Made by a program: the position numbers and the translations under genes
Part shown: piece after piece, positions 17,988 through 26,447 of the stretch
Layout of the letters: every line of letters starts with the position of its first letter
How positions within the stretch are numbered: position 1 is the stretch's first letter
Notes under the pieces: generated by a model
The model's database searches: none
Told to the model about the DNA's origin: nothing
Seen by the model: only the letters and a program-made list of their open reading frames with translations
Assembly (NCBI GenBank): GCA_046313435.1
Contig: JBKBYG010000011.1
Coordinates: 1 to 48,913, forward strand
DNA length: 48,913 bases
Source: JBKBYG01 sp046313435
GTDB lineage: Bacteria > Pseudomonadota > Alphaproteobacteria > Rickettsiales > Arcanibacteraceae
Direction of reading: 5' to 3'

Positions 17988-18614
17988 TTAAAGTGATATT
18001 CCTGGATTCAAATAATTTTTATATCTGTTTTCAGCTGAAATAGAAGGTTGAATTGATAAATCATCAAGTTTTATATTTTTGATTTGTCTATAATTGATTT
18101 CAAAAGTAAAACGCTTATAATATTGTTTACCATAAATTTCCTGAAGATATTCTTTACCTATAAAATTGGCTAATTTATTCTCCTCATCACTAATTAAAAT
18201 TAAGTTTTTAAAAGGATTAGTTTTTCCATCTTTATCAGCATTGGCCTTGTTCTCTATATAGGAATTAATTAAAACATTTAATGGCTTGTTCGACAAAATA
18301 TATCCAATTTTAGAATTTTTTTGGCAAATTTCACTTATTTTCATTGCAGCTCCTGTACAACCCTTAGCTCCGGGCGTTTCAAGAAACTCTTTAGAAAGGT
18401 ATGGAGCTTGTGAGGGTGGCGTTAAACCAGGTTGTACAGAAATGATTGAATAAATATTTGCTAAATCAATTGTTATAGTTTTTGGTCTATCACCAGTTAA
18501 ATCTAAAGCAGGTAATTTTAGTTCTACTAGTTTTAATCTATAGTCTATGAGTTTATTTCTTTTTATTTCTGGACTATCTATAGGATCTTGACTGGCTGCT
18601 TTCATTTTCGACAT
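17988..18614 (-). CDS. Hypothetical 208-residue protein
   Basis: Not recognised. Soluble, mixed composition, no signal peptide. Distinct patches are DLTGDRPKTITIDLANIYSI and a Gly/Ala/Cys patch GAKGCTGAAMKISEICQK. The start may be Met1 or Met4; the frame is complete and ends at the shared hairpin with flgH. No neighbour suggests a role. Confidence 0.6.
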   Translation of the reverse strand: MSKMKAASQDPIDSPEIKRNKLIDYRLKLVELKLPALDLTGDRPKTITIDLANIYSIISVQPGLTPPSQAPYLSKEFLETPGAKGCTGAAMKISEICQKNSKIGYILSNKPLNVLINSYIENKANADKDGKTNPFKNLILISDEENKLANFIGKEYLQEIYGKQYYKRFTFEINYRQIKNIKLDDLSIQPSISAENRYKNYLNPGISL

Positions 18615-18914
18615 AAATAACTCTTTATTAATTTTATGATTATAGCCAACATAAATGTTTGATTTTTAATTGTAAAATAAAAACTTTATAATATTTTATA
18701 AATTTAATTAAAAAAATATACTTCCGCAATTAGAGTATGGCTGATAGTTAAATAAATATAGAATACATAAATTCTATATAGAACTATGATCTAAAAAATT
18801 AACTGTATTTGATTCTTTATAATTCTGTGCTTGTAAATCCAATAAAGTATAAAAGCCTGAACATGAAAATAAAATATTCAATCTGAAAAAATCTGTTAAA
18901 ATTTATAAAGTAAA
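18615..18914. other. Intergenic region before the GTA-like island
   Basis: 300 bases without a gene. An 8-bp inverted repeat (ATATAGAA at 18756-18763, TTCTATAT at 18772-18779) could be an operator or hairpin upstream of the portal gene. No clear -35/-10 pair was found. Confidence 0.35.
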
Positions 18915-20137
18915 ATGCATAAAAATAAAAAATCATTGAAGAATTTGTTTAATATTTTTTCTCCAAAATTAGAGATTAAGCAGCAATATAGTCAAAGTTT
19001 ATTTTATAATCTTGATGATCCAGTTTGGACAAAACGTGATTATAGTCAATTTGCTGAGCAAGCATATATAAAAAATGTTATTGCAAATAGATGTATTAAT
19101 ATGATCGCTCAGTCTGCTGCTAATGTGCCGTGGTGTCTATATAAAAAGACTAAAACGGGTAAGATTGAAATTAAAGATCATCCTATATTAAAATTATTAG
19201 ACCATCCCAATCCTACTAGTGCTGGTGCTGAGTTTTTTGAAAATATTTATGCATATAAACTTATTAGCGGTAATGCTTATATTTTATCTATAAATATTGA
19301 TAATAAACACCCAAATGAATTACATTTATTGCGTCCAGATAAGGTAACAATTATACCAGGCGATTATAATTTAGCAGCCGCATATAAATATACTAATGGC
19401 AGTGATAAAACAATCTATCCTGTAAATGTAATATCAGGTCAAAGTACAATACTACATTTAAGAAATTTTCATCCTTTAGATGATTGGTATGGATTGTCAC
19501 CAATTGAAGCAGCATCTTACAGTATTGACCAACACAACCAAGCGGCTATGTGGAATCAATCATTATTACAAAATGGTGCTAGACCAAGCGGCGCAATAAT
19601 TGTAAAAACCGCTAATGATGGTTCAGGCGGAGTATTATCAGAAGAGCAATTTATAAGATTAAAAGAGCAAATTGATGAGAAATTCACAGGAACTATAAAT
19701 GCGGGTAGACCATTATTGCTTGAAGGTGGATTAGAATGGAAAGAAATGAGTTTGACCCCAAAAGATATGGATTTTATTGAAGCAAAAAATAGTGCAGCAA
19801 GGGATATTGCTCTTGCTTTTGGAGTGCCTCCTCAGCTTTTAGGGATACCTGGGGATAACACATATAGGAATATGCGAGAGGCAAGGTTAGCGCTATGGGA
19901 GGAAACAATATTGCCACTACTTGATCATANNNNNNNNNNGATGCATTGAATAATTGGCTTATTCCTATGTATGAACAGAATTTAAAATTATCTTATGATA
20001 ATAATCAAATCAGTATACTTGCTGAAAGAAGAGAAAAAATATGGCAACGAGTTGAAAAAGCTAGTTTTATGACAGTAAATGAAAAAAGGGAAGCTGTAGG
20101 TTTATCGCCATTAATTCACGAAGATGAGAACGTATAA
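18915..20137 (+). CDS. Phage/GTA portal protein (HK97 family, RcGTA g3-like), split by an assembly gap
   Basis: The portal forms the dodecameric ring through which DNA enters the head. Family features: NVIANRCINMIAQSAANVPW near the N-terminus, HPILKLLDHPNPTSAGAEF, LRPDKVTIIPGDYN, and the strongly conserved PPQLLGIPGDNTYRNMREAR toward the end. Ten N (19930-19939) interrupt the frame after LLDH; downstream, the frame resumes at 19940 as DALNNWLIPMYEQN and runs to 20137. The frames differ by one base for a 10-base gap, so the true gap must be 2 modulo 3 bases; a few bases would suffice. Total about 405 residues, as expected. First gene of the island; no terminase precedes it. Confidence 0.9.
19930..19939. 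other. Assembly gap (10 N)
   Basis: Ten undetermined bases within the portal gene, probably a placeholder of arbitrary size, because 10 bases would put the two halves out of frame. Confidence 0.97.
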
Positions 20138-20196
20138 GCTTGACATATCTATGATTTAGTTTATGATAATAAATTGTTAACAAAGAGTAAAAAATT

Positions 20197-20496
20197 ATGA
20201 TAGTTAATTACAATCAAAATTTGCAATCAATTAAAAATTCTTCAAAAGCTTTTAAATCGCACGATAAAGTAGAAGAAGAATCTGTTTTTATTACAAAAGA
20301 TCAAAATAATACTTCCAAAGATGGGGATGATCAATATTTTGATAAGAGAGCAGAGGACTTTGTGAAATACTTCTCTTTAATACATGAAATAACTAATCAG
20401 CAAGCCGATGACAATTTTTATAAGCATATTAATGCTTATAATGAAGGAATTCAGGAAACTGATAACGAAACAGAAAGAACTGACATAATTGCATAA
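20197..20496 (+). CDS. Hypothetical 99-residue acidic protein
   Basis: Unrecognised polar protein, Asn/Asp/Glu/Lys-rich, no signal peptide or membrane helix (MIVNYNQNLQSIKNSSKAFK at the start). It lies 59 bases after the portal gene in the same direction, where RcGTA would have the prohead protease gene or nothing. Codon use fits neighbours; function unknown. Confidence 0.5.
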   Translation: MIVNYNQNLQSIKNSSKAFKSHDKVEEESVFITKDQNNTSKDGDDQYFDKRAEDFVKYFSLIHEITNQQADDNFYKHINAYNEGIQETDNETERTDIIA

Positions 20497-20583
20497 ACTT
20501 AAAGTTTTTAAGTCTTAAATTTGAAATCAAAAGCAATAATCTTATTTTATAAATCTATATAGTAAAAAGTAATATTGAAAATT

Positions 20584-20607
20584 GAGCCGATTTAAAAATT
20601 TCGGCTC
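20584..20607 (-). terminator. Hairpin terminator for the small secreted protein gene
   Basis: A 7-bp GC-rich stem GAGCCGA / TCGGCTC with a 10-base loop, followed on the minus strand by AATTTTC. It lies 17 bases past the stop of the gene at 20625-20867. Confidence 0.65.
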
Positions 20608-20624
20608 ATAAGATGAAAATTTAA

Positions 20625-20867
20625 TTATTTCATCGAAGCTTTGCCTTCATGTACTGTTACATTTGTTTCTTTGTCATCGATCATTACTTTATATTCTCCA
20701 TCTTCAGCTTTAGTAGCATGTCCATCTTTAACAATGTTCATGTTATCACCGTTAATCTCAACCATTGTACCATCTTTTAAATGAGCCTTAATAGCTTCTG
20801 CTGAAGCAAAATTAGCTGCAAAAACAATAAAACTAGCTGCGGCAGCGATAAAAAAGATTTTTTTCAT
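20625..20867 (-). CDS. Small secreted periplasmic protein
   Basis: From ATG at 20867 the 80-residue product starts MKKIFFIAAAASFIVFAANF and has a Sec signal peptide with likely cleavage after ASA-EA. The mature part of about 55 residues is charged and beta-prone (HLKDGTMVEINGDNMNIV; YKVMIDDKETNVTVHEGKA). The start at 20867 is preferred over 20882 because GGAG lies 9 bases before it, and the longer form would put a polar MELNY in front of the signal. Family unknown. It runs opposite to the GTA-like genes and has its own terminator, so it is a separate insertion between portal and protease genes. Confidence 0.7.
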   Translation of the reverse strand: MKKIFFIAAAASFIVFAANFASAEAIKAHLKDGTMVEINGDNMNIVKDGHATKAEDGEYKVMIDDKETNVTVHEGKASMK

Positions 20868-21005
20868 ATAATTTAACTCCAATATAATTAACTTAACATT
20901 ATCTATTTAGAACCAAGTTTCTGAAGAACTCTTTTCTAAAAAATAATTTCCTTATCTTGTAAGTAAATAGTTAAAAGTTTATTAACGTAAATAAAATTTA
21001 TAAAA

Positions 21006-22130
21006 ATGAATAAAAAATTTTTAAATCTTCCTTTAGAAATCAAAGCCTGTAGTAATACAGGTCTTATTACAGGCTATGCAAGTGTATTTAATATTATAGA
21101 TTTTCATAATGATATATTAATTCAAGGTGCATTTTACAAAACCATTTCTACAAAAGCTTTACATGAAATCAAATTATTATGGCAACATAAAGTAGATGAA
21201 CCTATTGGTATTATTTCTCATATTGAGGAGGATAAATACGGGCTCTATATTGAAGCAAAACTTTTACTTAATGTTAATAGGGCATTAGAAGCTTATTACT
21301 TAATAAAGGAAGGTTCAATAAGAGGTTTAAGCATTGGGTATAAGCCTAAAGAATATTATTATAACGAAGAACACATAAGAGTTATTACTGAAGTTGAATT
21401 AAAAGAGATCAGTTTAGTAACTTTTCCAGCAAATAATGAAGCTTCAATAATTAATTATAAAACCATAAATTTTTTAGACTTGTCTAACAAGCTTGAAAAA
21501 GTACATGAGTTATATGCTCAACCAAAAGCTACTCAAAAATTAATAGATGACTCAAGCATAGATGTTGAAAAATGGTTAGGTGAGAAACTTTTAAATTCAT
21601 TTGCTGCAATGGAAAATAGAGCATTTATTCATGGGGATGGTATTGGTAAACCTCGTGGAATATTAAGTTATAATGCAGGAAGTGAATGGGGTGAAATTGA
21701 ACAAATAAATACTGGTATTATTGGGGATATTAAGGCTGAATCACTTTTTGATTTGCATTTTTCCTTAAAAGAACAATATGCAAGTCGAGCTGTGTTTTTA
21801 ATGCATAAAACGATTGTACAAAAAATAAGGATGCTTAAGGATAAAAATAATCAATATTTATGGCATCCAGGGCTTGATAAAGCTTCGCCAGCTACCTTAC
21901 TAGGATTACCTGTTAAGCATTGTGCTGATATGCCTTTGGCAAATGATGAAAACGCATGTATTGCAGTTGCAGATTTTAAATCAGCATATAAAATAGTGGA
22001 TAGAAAAGGTATTAAAATTCTGAGAGATCCATTTACAGAAAAACCTTTTGTGAAATTTTATGCCACTAAAAGAGTAGGCGGAGATGTAATCAATTATGAA
22101 GCAATTAAACTCTTAAAATTCACTCAATAA
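21006..22130 (+). CDS. Prohead protease fused to the C-terminal half of a HK97-type major capsid protein
   Basis: Residues 1-155 form an HK97 prohead protease (S78-like): GYASVFNIIDFHNDILIQGA, catalytic His61 (LLWQHKVDEP), Ser109 (RGLSIGY) and acidic Glu134 (ELKEISLVTFPAN). From about residue 168 the chain continues as capsid protein: LYAQPKATQKLIDDSSIDVE, NRAFIHGDGIGKPRGIL, then the P-domain/A-domain end with GLPVKHCADMP and RVGGDVINYEAIKLLKF. In RcGTA the protease (g4) and the about 398-residue capsid (g5) are separate; here they are one 374-residue frame and roughly the first half of the capsid (scaffolding delta region, N-arm, E-loop) is missing. An in-frame deletion joining g4 and g5 is the simplest explanation. 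Capsid assembly by this product is doubtful. Confidence 0.87.
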   Translation: MNKKFLNLPLEIKACSNTGLITGYASVFNIIDFHNDILIQGAFYKTISTKALHEIKLLWQHKVDEPIGIISHIEEDKYGLYIEAKLLLNVNRALEAYYLIKEGSIRGLSIGYKPKEYYYNEEHIRVITEVELKEISLVTFPANNEASIINYKTINFLDLSNKLEKVHELYAQPKATQKLIDDSSIDVEKWLGEKLLNSFAAMENRAFIHGDGIGKPRGILSYNAGSEWGEIEQINTGIIGDIKAESLFDLHFSLKEQYASRAVFLMHKTIVQKIRMLKDKNNQYLWHPGLDKASPATLLGLPVKHCADMPLANDENACIAVADFKSAYKIVDRKGIKILRDPFTEKPFVKFYATKRVGGDVINYEAIKLLKFTQ

Positions 22131-22211
22131 CCTAAAAACTAATTAAAATCTCAAATTTAGTAATAGGATATTTTACTCCTTAGGCAAGTTTCAAAATTAT
22201 AAAGGCTCTAA

Positions 22212-22553
22212 ATGTCTGAAGATCATATAAATGAAGAAATAAAAGAAATAAAGAAATTAAATCAAGAGTTAAAATCCGAAATAGAAACTATAAAAAAATT
22301 TATTACTGAATATAATGTAATGTTTAGTTTTTTAAATACTTCTAAAAATTTTAATTCAGATAAATTTTCTGAACGAAATTTAGTAAATAATATATTAAAA
22401 AATTTTATTTTACCAAAGGAAAATGTTATTAGAGATGATAAGGAAGACTCTAGATCTCTGTATTATAATCCTAGCAAATCATTTAAGAAAAATAATTCAC
22501 AAATACTGTCAGAAATATATACTGCAATAAAAAAAGCAGGAAAATTACTTTAA
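22212..22553 (+). CDS. Hypothetical coiled-coil protein in GTA-like island
   Basis: 113 residues; the first 35 form a clear amphipathic coiled coil (EEIKEIKKLNQELKSEIETI), the rest is polar. No family recognised. It lies between the capsid fusion and the connector gene in the same direction, a place with no counterpart in RcGTA. It could be a structural accessory or an unrelated insertion. Confidence 0.5.
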   Translation: MSEDHINEEIKEIKKLNQELKSEIETIKKFITEYNVMFSFLNTSKNFNSDKFSERNLVNNILKNFILPKENVIRDDKEDSRSLYYNPSKSFKKNNSQILSEIYTAIKKAGKLL

Positions 22554-22576
22554 TTTATGAGCAAATGTTTTTGATA

Positions 22577-23191
22577 TTAATTGATTTCTAATAATTTAGA
22601 TTCAATAACTTCTAAAATTGGAAATATTTTTCCTTCAGACCATTTGCTAGGGTCTTTCCATCCCTTATTTTTCATACAAGTCATATAGTCAGAATTTTCT
22701 ATTCTGTGCATAAGGATATTATTTTTGCTTGTAAGAGATAATTCATTTGTAATAGTAGAGTTAAATTCATTACTTTTTTGTTTGCTCAACTTATACTCGC
22801 TGTTTAAGTCTTCAGAATAACGATTTGAAGTGCTGCTTAAACAATCAGTATGATCTTTATCGAAGATATATAACTCCAAATTTGAGCATATTTTACATAA
22901 ATTGAAATCATCAAGCTTTTTATATTCTTTTTCTTCACAGATTGATTCAACTATCTTCAATTTATCTAATTGAATGTTAATATTTTGAGATTTGAAATAT
23001 TCTGAAATATCTTTTTGCAAAAGGAACTTATCTTCAATCTTAAATTTTTTATATTCTGCATAAAAATTTTTATTAGAATAATTCCTAGTGAATATGTCAG
23101 TTTCATTTATTGTTTCAGCGTTAAGATGAGATATTCCTATTATTAAAAAACAAATATAAGTCATCCATTTAAATTTTAAAAAAATATGCAT
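22577..23191 (-). CDS. Hypothetical secreted protein
   Basis: A 204-residue product with an N-terminal signal peptide (hydrophobic YICFLIIGISHLNA, cleavage likely after NA-ET). The mature part has six or more Cys, in patches KICSN, DCLSS and YMTCMKNKGWKDPSKW; the last pattern (CMxxKGW) is common in small periplasmic/lipoprotein-like proteins. The start may be Met1 (23191) or Met10 (23164). If Met1, the ATG pairs head-to-head with the ATG of the connector gene in the palindrome ATGCAT. Function unknown; it is inserted antisense among GTA-like genes. Confidence 0.6.
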   Translation of the reverse strand: MHIFLKFKWMTYICFLIIGISHLNAETINETDIFTRNYSNKNFYAEYKKFKIEDKFLLQKDISEYFKSQNINIQLDKLKIVESICEEKEYKKLDDFNLCKICSNLELYIFDKDHTDCLSSTSNRYSEDLNSEYKLSKQKSNEFNSTITNELSLTSKNNILMHRIENSDYMTCMKNKGWKDPSKWSEGKIFPILEVIESKLLEIN

Positions 23192-23731
23192 AGTAAAGTA
23201 AGAATTAAAACACGATTAATAGCAGGCCCTATAATGGAACCTATAACTCTCGAAGAAGCAAAACTTTATCTTAGAGTTTCTAATAATAAAGAAGATTCCT
23301 TAATAATAAGTTTAATTAAAGCAACAAGAAATTTAGCTGAAAACTATTTGAAAGTTTCTTTTTTAACTCAAGAATGGCAAGCTTATTGTATTGATTTTGT
23401 TAGTGGGAATATATTATTACCTAAAGGTCCTATTCAATCAATAGAATCAATATTTACATTTCAAAATAATGGTAAAAAATCTTTAATTGCGCCTGAAATT
23501 TATGACTTAAATAAATTAGATGATACGTTATATTTCAAGTTCCCTATAATTAATCAAGCATTATATATTAATTACACTACGGGTTGTAAAAAAATTTCTG
23601 ATATCTCAGAGGGAATTAAGCAAGCTCTTAAAGAGCATATAGCCTATATATATGATGGTAGGGGAAATCTTAGTTCTATACCTTCGCATGTTAAGGAAAT
23701 TTATAATTCATTCAGAAAAATTTTACTATAA
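23186..23731 (+). CDS. Head-tail connector protein (RcGTA g6-like, phiE125 gp8 family)
   Basis: An adaptor that sits under the portal ring. The N-terminal helices PITLEEAKLYLRVSNNKEDS and IISLIKATRNLAENYL are the family hallmark, with LTQEWQAYCIDF and LPKGPIQSIESI strands, and a helical end (IKQALKEHIAYIYDGRG). 181 residues, near the usual 190-200. The start is ATG at 23186; a second Met at residue 17 directly before PITLEE is a possible alternative that would avoid the overlap with the divergent secreted-protein gene. It is followed after 3 bases by the g7 remnant, the RcGTA order. Confidence 0.85.
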   Translation: MHSKVRIKTRLIAGPIMEPITLEEAKLYLRVSNNKEDSLIISLIKATRNLAENYLKVSFLTQEWQAYCIDFVSGNILLPKGPIQSIESIFTFQNNGKKSLIAPEIYDLNKLDDTLYFKFPIINQALYINYTTGCKKISDISEGIKQALKEHIAYIYDGRGNLSSIPSHVKEIYNSFRKILL

Positions 23732-23734
23732 ATT

Positions 23735-24073
23735 ATGTTGAAAAAAACTAACACTGGAAAGTTAAATAAATCAATCGAGATTTATGATTATAAAGAAGCT
23801 GAACAGGAATTAGGTAATATTAAAGCTGAATAATATTATTTTGCAACTGTGTTTGCTAATGCTGAACCCCTTACAAATCTGAAATTCGTGAATGAAATTT
23901 ATCTTGCGATGCAAATGATTAATAAAGAATATTGGATTTTTACTATAAGAAAAATGGATAATATGAGATCAAAAATGCAAATTAAATATAATGAAAAAAT
24001 TTTTGAAGTTAAAAGGGTTTATGAGCTAGATAATTTTCTTAACATCATAGCATTATTAGAAGATGAAAGATAA
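23735..24073 (+). pseudogene. Head-tail joining protein (RcGTA g7-like) with in-frame TAA
   Basis: Starting at ATG 23735 the frame reads MLKKTNTGKLNKSIEIYDYK and then EAEQELGNIKAE before a TAA at 23831-23833; without frameshift it continues YYFATVFANAEPLTNLKFVN to the stop at 24071-24073 (112 codons plus the nonsense). This is the layout of the SPP1 gp16/HTJ family ('GxLnkrI...G.....W..vatvwAxvep'), where the residue at the stop is normally Trp. So the gene is probably a nonsense-interrupted stopper/joining protein. It lies 3 bases after g6 and its end overlaps the start of g8 by 11 bases, as in an intact GTA operon. Restart at 23849 or a sequencing error cannot be excluded. Confidence 0.75.
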
Positions 24074-24461
24074 TATATTTTTAGAAACTGATAGAGCTAT
24101 ATATGATATTTTAAGTAACAATAAGTTTTTAAAAGAACTTAAAATTGGGATATATTTCGAAATACCTTCAGGGACAAGCTTTCCATATATCCATATAGGC
24201 AAGTCAAGCTTAAAAAATATATCTACCAAAACATCTGAACTATATAAAATTATTAAGGAAATTAATATATTTTCAAGTAATAACGGTACTAAGCAACTGC
24301 TTATTATAATAAATGAAATTATACATGCTTTAAAATTAGAAAATTTCAAATTAAAAAATGAAAGTATAATAAGTAGTAATATGGATGAATATAATATTTT
24401 TATCAAAGCTGAAAATATCTATCACTTATCATGTAAATTTGAATTATATATAGAAAACTAA
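24063..24461 (+). CDS. Tail completion protein, DUF3168 family (RcGTA g8-like)
   Basis: A 132-residue protein with the DUF3168 pattern: ATG then D-R-A-I-Y-DIL helix, FPYIHIGKSSLKNISTKTSE, KEINIFSSNNGTKQLLIIIN and EIIHALK. These proteins cap the tail tube at the head end. It overlaps the end of the g7 remnant by 11 bases and abuts the major tail gene (its TAA ends at 24461, next ATG at 24462). Confidence 0.8.
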   Translation: MKDNIFLETDRAIYDILSNNKFLKELKIGIYFEIPSGTSFPYIHIGKSSLKNISTKTSELYKIIKEINIFSSNNGTKQLLIIINEIIHALKLENFKLKNESIISSNMDEYNIFIKAENIYHLSCKFELYIEN

Positions 24462-24869
24462 ATGAGCGTGCATAAGGGCTCATCATTTTTGTTAAAAATT
24501 TATCTTGATGATGAGCAAAAGTATAAAACCTTAGGAGGTTTATATACTACAAAATTTTACTTAAAAAATTCTTTTACTATTTCTGAAAAAATTGGAAATA
24601 CTAATTGGCTTGAATTAGCAAACACAGGATCAAGTTCCTTATCCATAAGCGCAACAGGTATATACACTTCTTGTGACAGTGAGCATAAAATTAGACAATA
24701 TGCTTTTTCTAGAAAAATTCACAAATATCAACTAGTTTTTGGGAATGGAGAAATAATTAAAGGTAGTTTTATAATTAGTGATTATCAACGTGAAGGGAAT
24801 GTTAAAGAAAACGAAAATTATTCTTTATCTTTTCTCAGTACTGGTGATATTGAATTTTTAAAATCTTAG
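24462..24869 (+). CDS. Major tail tube protein (TP901-1 family, RcGTA g9-like)
   Basis: 135 residues, normal size. The family pattern KGSSFLLKIYLDDEQKYKTL, GGLYTTKFYLKN, NTNWLELANTGSSSLSISAT and GIYTS...R..AF is seen: a beta-sandwich that stacks into the tail tube. It directly abuts g8. The next RcGTA genes (g10, g10.1 assembly chaperones and g11 tape measure) are not found downstream. Confidence 0.82.
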   Translation: MSVHKGSSFLLKIYLDDEQKYKTLGGLYTTKFYLKNSFTISEKIGNTNWLELANTGSSSLSISATGIYTSCDSEHKIRQYAFSRKIHKYQLVFGNGEIIKGSFIISDYQREGNVKENENYSLSFLSTGDIEFLKS

Positions 24870-24937
24870 TTAATAAAAGTAATTTTACTAAATATTAATA
24901 TCTTAACCTTATACTAATATATAAATAATTTGAAGGT

Positions 24938-25723
24938 ATGACGATGGTAAGTAAAATTTCTGATGATGATACTAAAATATTAAAAAGTATTAAGCAAAAT
25001 ATTGCTACAGTTTTCGGTAATGATGTTAAGGCAGAGCAAAATAAGAGTGATGGGAAGAGTTCGTTAGAAGAAAATTTTAGTAACTCATTGGTTGATAGAG
25101 TAAAGAAAGATTTTACAAAACTTGATCAAAACTTAAATGAAATTGATGCACGTCGGGAACTTCCTGGCCAAGAAAAGAAAATTTCTCCGGAAAAGCTTAA
25201 AGACTATTATAAAAGAGCTCACAAACATTTTGAAAAGACTAAAAATCTTGTGATGGATTCATTAGAAGCTGATAAACCAATAAATATTAATGAACAAGAT
25301 CAATTAAAAGCATTAGTTAAAACCCTGGATTTAACAATGAATAAGCTTGATAAGAAACTTCAAGCTCAGCAACAAGAAATTGAGAAAGAATTAGAACAAA
25401 TTAGACAAATTGAAGAGCATGAAAAGAAAAAGGAAAAAGGTTTTATGGGTAAATTTGTTGAACAAGCTGATAAAGCATTTGATGCACTTGCGGCAATTTT
25501 ACTACCACCTGATTGGTATCAAAAATCTAAGGAAAACGAAATTGAAATTGACAATACAAAACCTAAGGATAAGTCTGTAGAGAAAAAATCTATATCCAAT
25601 GAAAAACATGAGAATAAATCGCAAAAACTTGATAATTCAGTTTCTTTAAATGATTTAGGAAATCTCTCACCTCCTTCAGTACCTAATATGGCGCAAGGTA
25701 AAGCTCAGGGCATTTCTCATTAA
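24938..25723 (+). CDS. Coiled-coil protein of unknown function in the tape-measure slot
   Basis: 261 residues, very hydrophilic and helical. Strong heptads lie at about residues 115-170 (LDKKLQAQQQEIEKELEQIR, then EEHEKKKEKG), followed by a single moderately hydrophobic stretch (FDALAAILLPPDWY) and a disordered Lys/Ser/Asn-rich end. Starts at 24938 (MTM) or 24944. I see no similarity to g10 or to the short RcGTA tape measure (g11). Its position between g9 and g12 is where g10-g11 belong, so a diverged tape measure is possible, but a Rickettsiales-specific coiled-coil protein inserted there is as likely. Confidence 0.6.
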   Translation: MTMVSKISDDDTKILKSIKQNIATVFGNDVKAEQNKSDGKSSLEENFSNSLVDRVKKDFTKLDQNLNEIDARRELPGQEKKISPEKLKDYYKRAHKHFEKTKNLVMDSLEADKPININEQDQLKALVKTLDLTMNKLDKKLQAQQQEIEKELEQIRQIEEHEKKKEKGFMGKFVEQADKAFDALAAILLPPDWYQKSKENEIEIDNTKPKDKSVEKKSISNEKHENKSQKLDNSVSLNDLGNLSPPSVPNMAQGKAQGISH

Positions 25724-25847
25724 TACTATTTTTCATTTATATTACTAAGTCGTTGTGAGAGCGGTCTAAGGGCTCAGTCACGTACTATATATATCCTTTG
25801 GTAAAAATTAATCCTCTTATCCTTAAATCAACAAATAATAAAAACAT

Positions 25848-26447
25848 ATGGAAGCATTTAAAGAAATTAGATTTCCTGAAGATATCTCCTATGGAAGTTC
25901 AGGTGGTCCACAATATTCTACTGATGTCGTTACTGTAACAAGTGGGTTCGAACAACGTAATATTAATTGGCACAACGCGCGATGTAAATATAATGTTGCG
26001 CATGGAGTTAAAACTAAAGAACAATTAGATAATTTAATTAACTTTTTTAGACTCATGAAAGGCAGAGCATTTGGATTTCGTTTTAAAGACTGGACAGATT
26101 TCGAAGCAAAAAATCAATTTATAGCAATTGGAAATGATACTGATAAAACTTTTCAACTTTTTAAAACATACAATGTTGGTAGTTTAAAAGAGACAAGAGT
26201 AATAAAGAAATTAGTTCATAGCTCTGTTAAAGTTTATTTAGATGGCAGAATTTATGAAAATGTTAGATGTGATTACAATAATGGAATATTATATTTTAAA
26301 GAGCCTGTAGGAAGTGGCATTAAGATTAGTGCTAGTTTTGAATTTGATGTGCCTGTAAGATTTGATACTGATAGTTTTTCGGCTGTAATTGAAGCATATG
26401 AAAATTATAGTTGGAATGAAATAAGTCTAGTGGAAATCAGAATATGA
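25848..26447 (+). CDS. Distal tail protein, DUF2460 (RcGTA g12-like)
   Basis: 199 residues. The DUF2460 signatures are complete: FPEDISYGSSGGPQYSTDVV, SGFEQRNINWHNARCKYNVA, RAFGFRFKDWTDFEA and a C-terminal PVRFDTDSF. It forms the ring joining tail tube to baseplate. Overlaps the next gene by 4 bases (ATGA). Confidence 0.93.
   Translation: MEAFKEIRFPEDISYGSSGGPQYSTDVVTVTSGFEQRNINWHNARCKYNVAHGVKTKEQLDNLINFFRLMKGRAFGFRFKDWTDFEAKNQFIAIGNDTDKTFQLFKTYNVGSLKETRVIKKLVHSSVKVYLDGRIYENVRCDYNNGILYFKEPVGSGIKISASFEFDVPVRFDTDSFSAVIEAYENYSWNEISLVEIRI

Noticed and set aside
25740..25800. Less AT-rich stretch with AGAGCGGTCTAAGGGCTCAG before the g12 gene, as a possible repeat remnant
   Set aside because: No second copy or clear inverted repeat was found in the window, so it cannot be supported.
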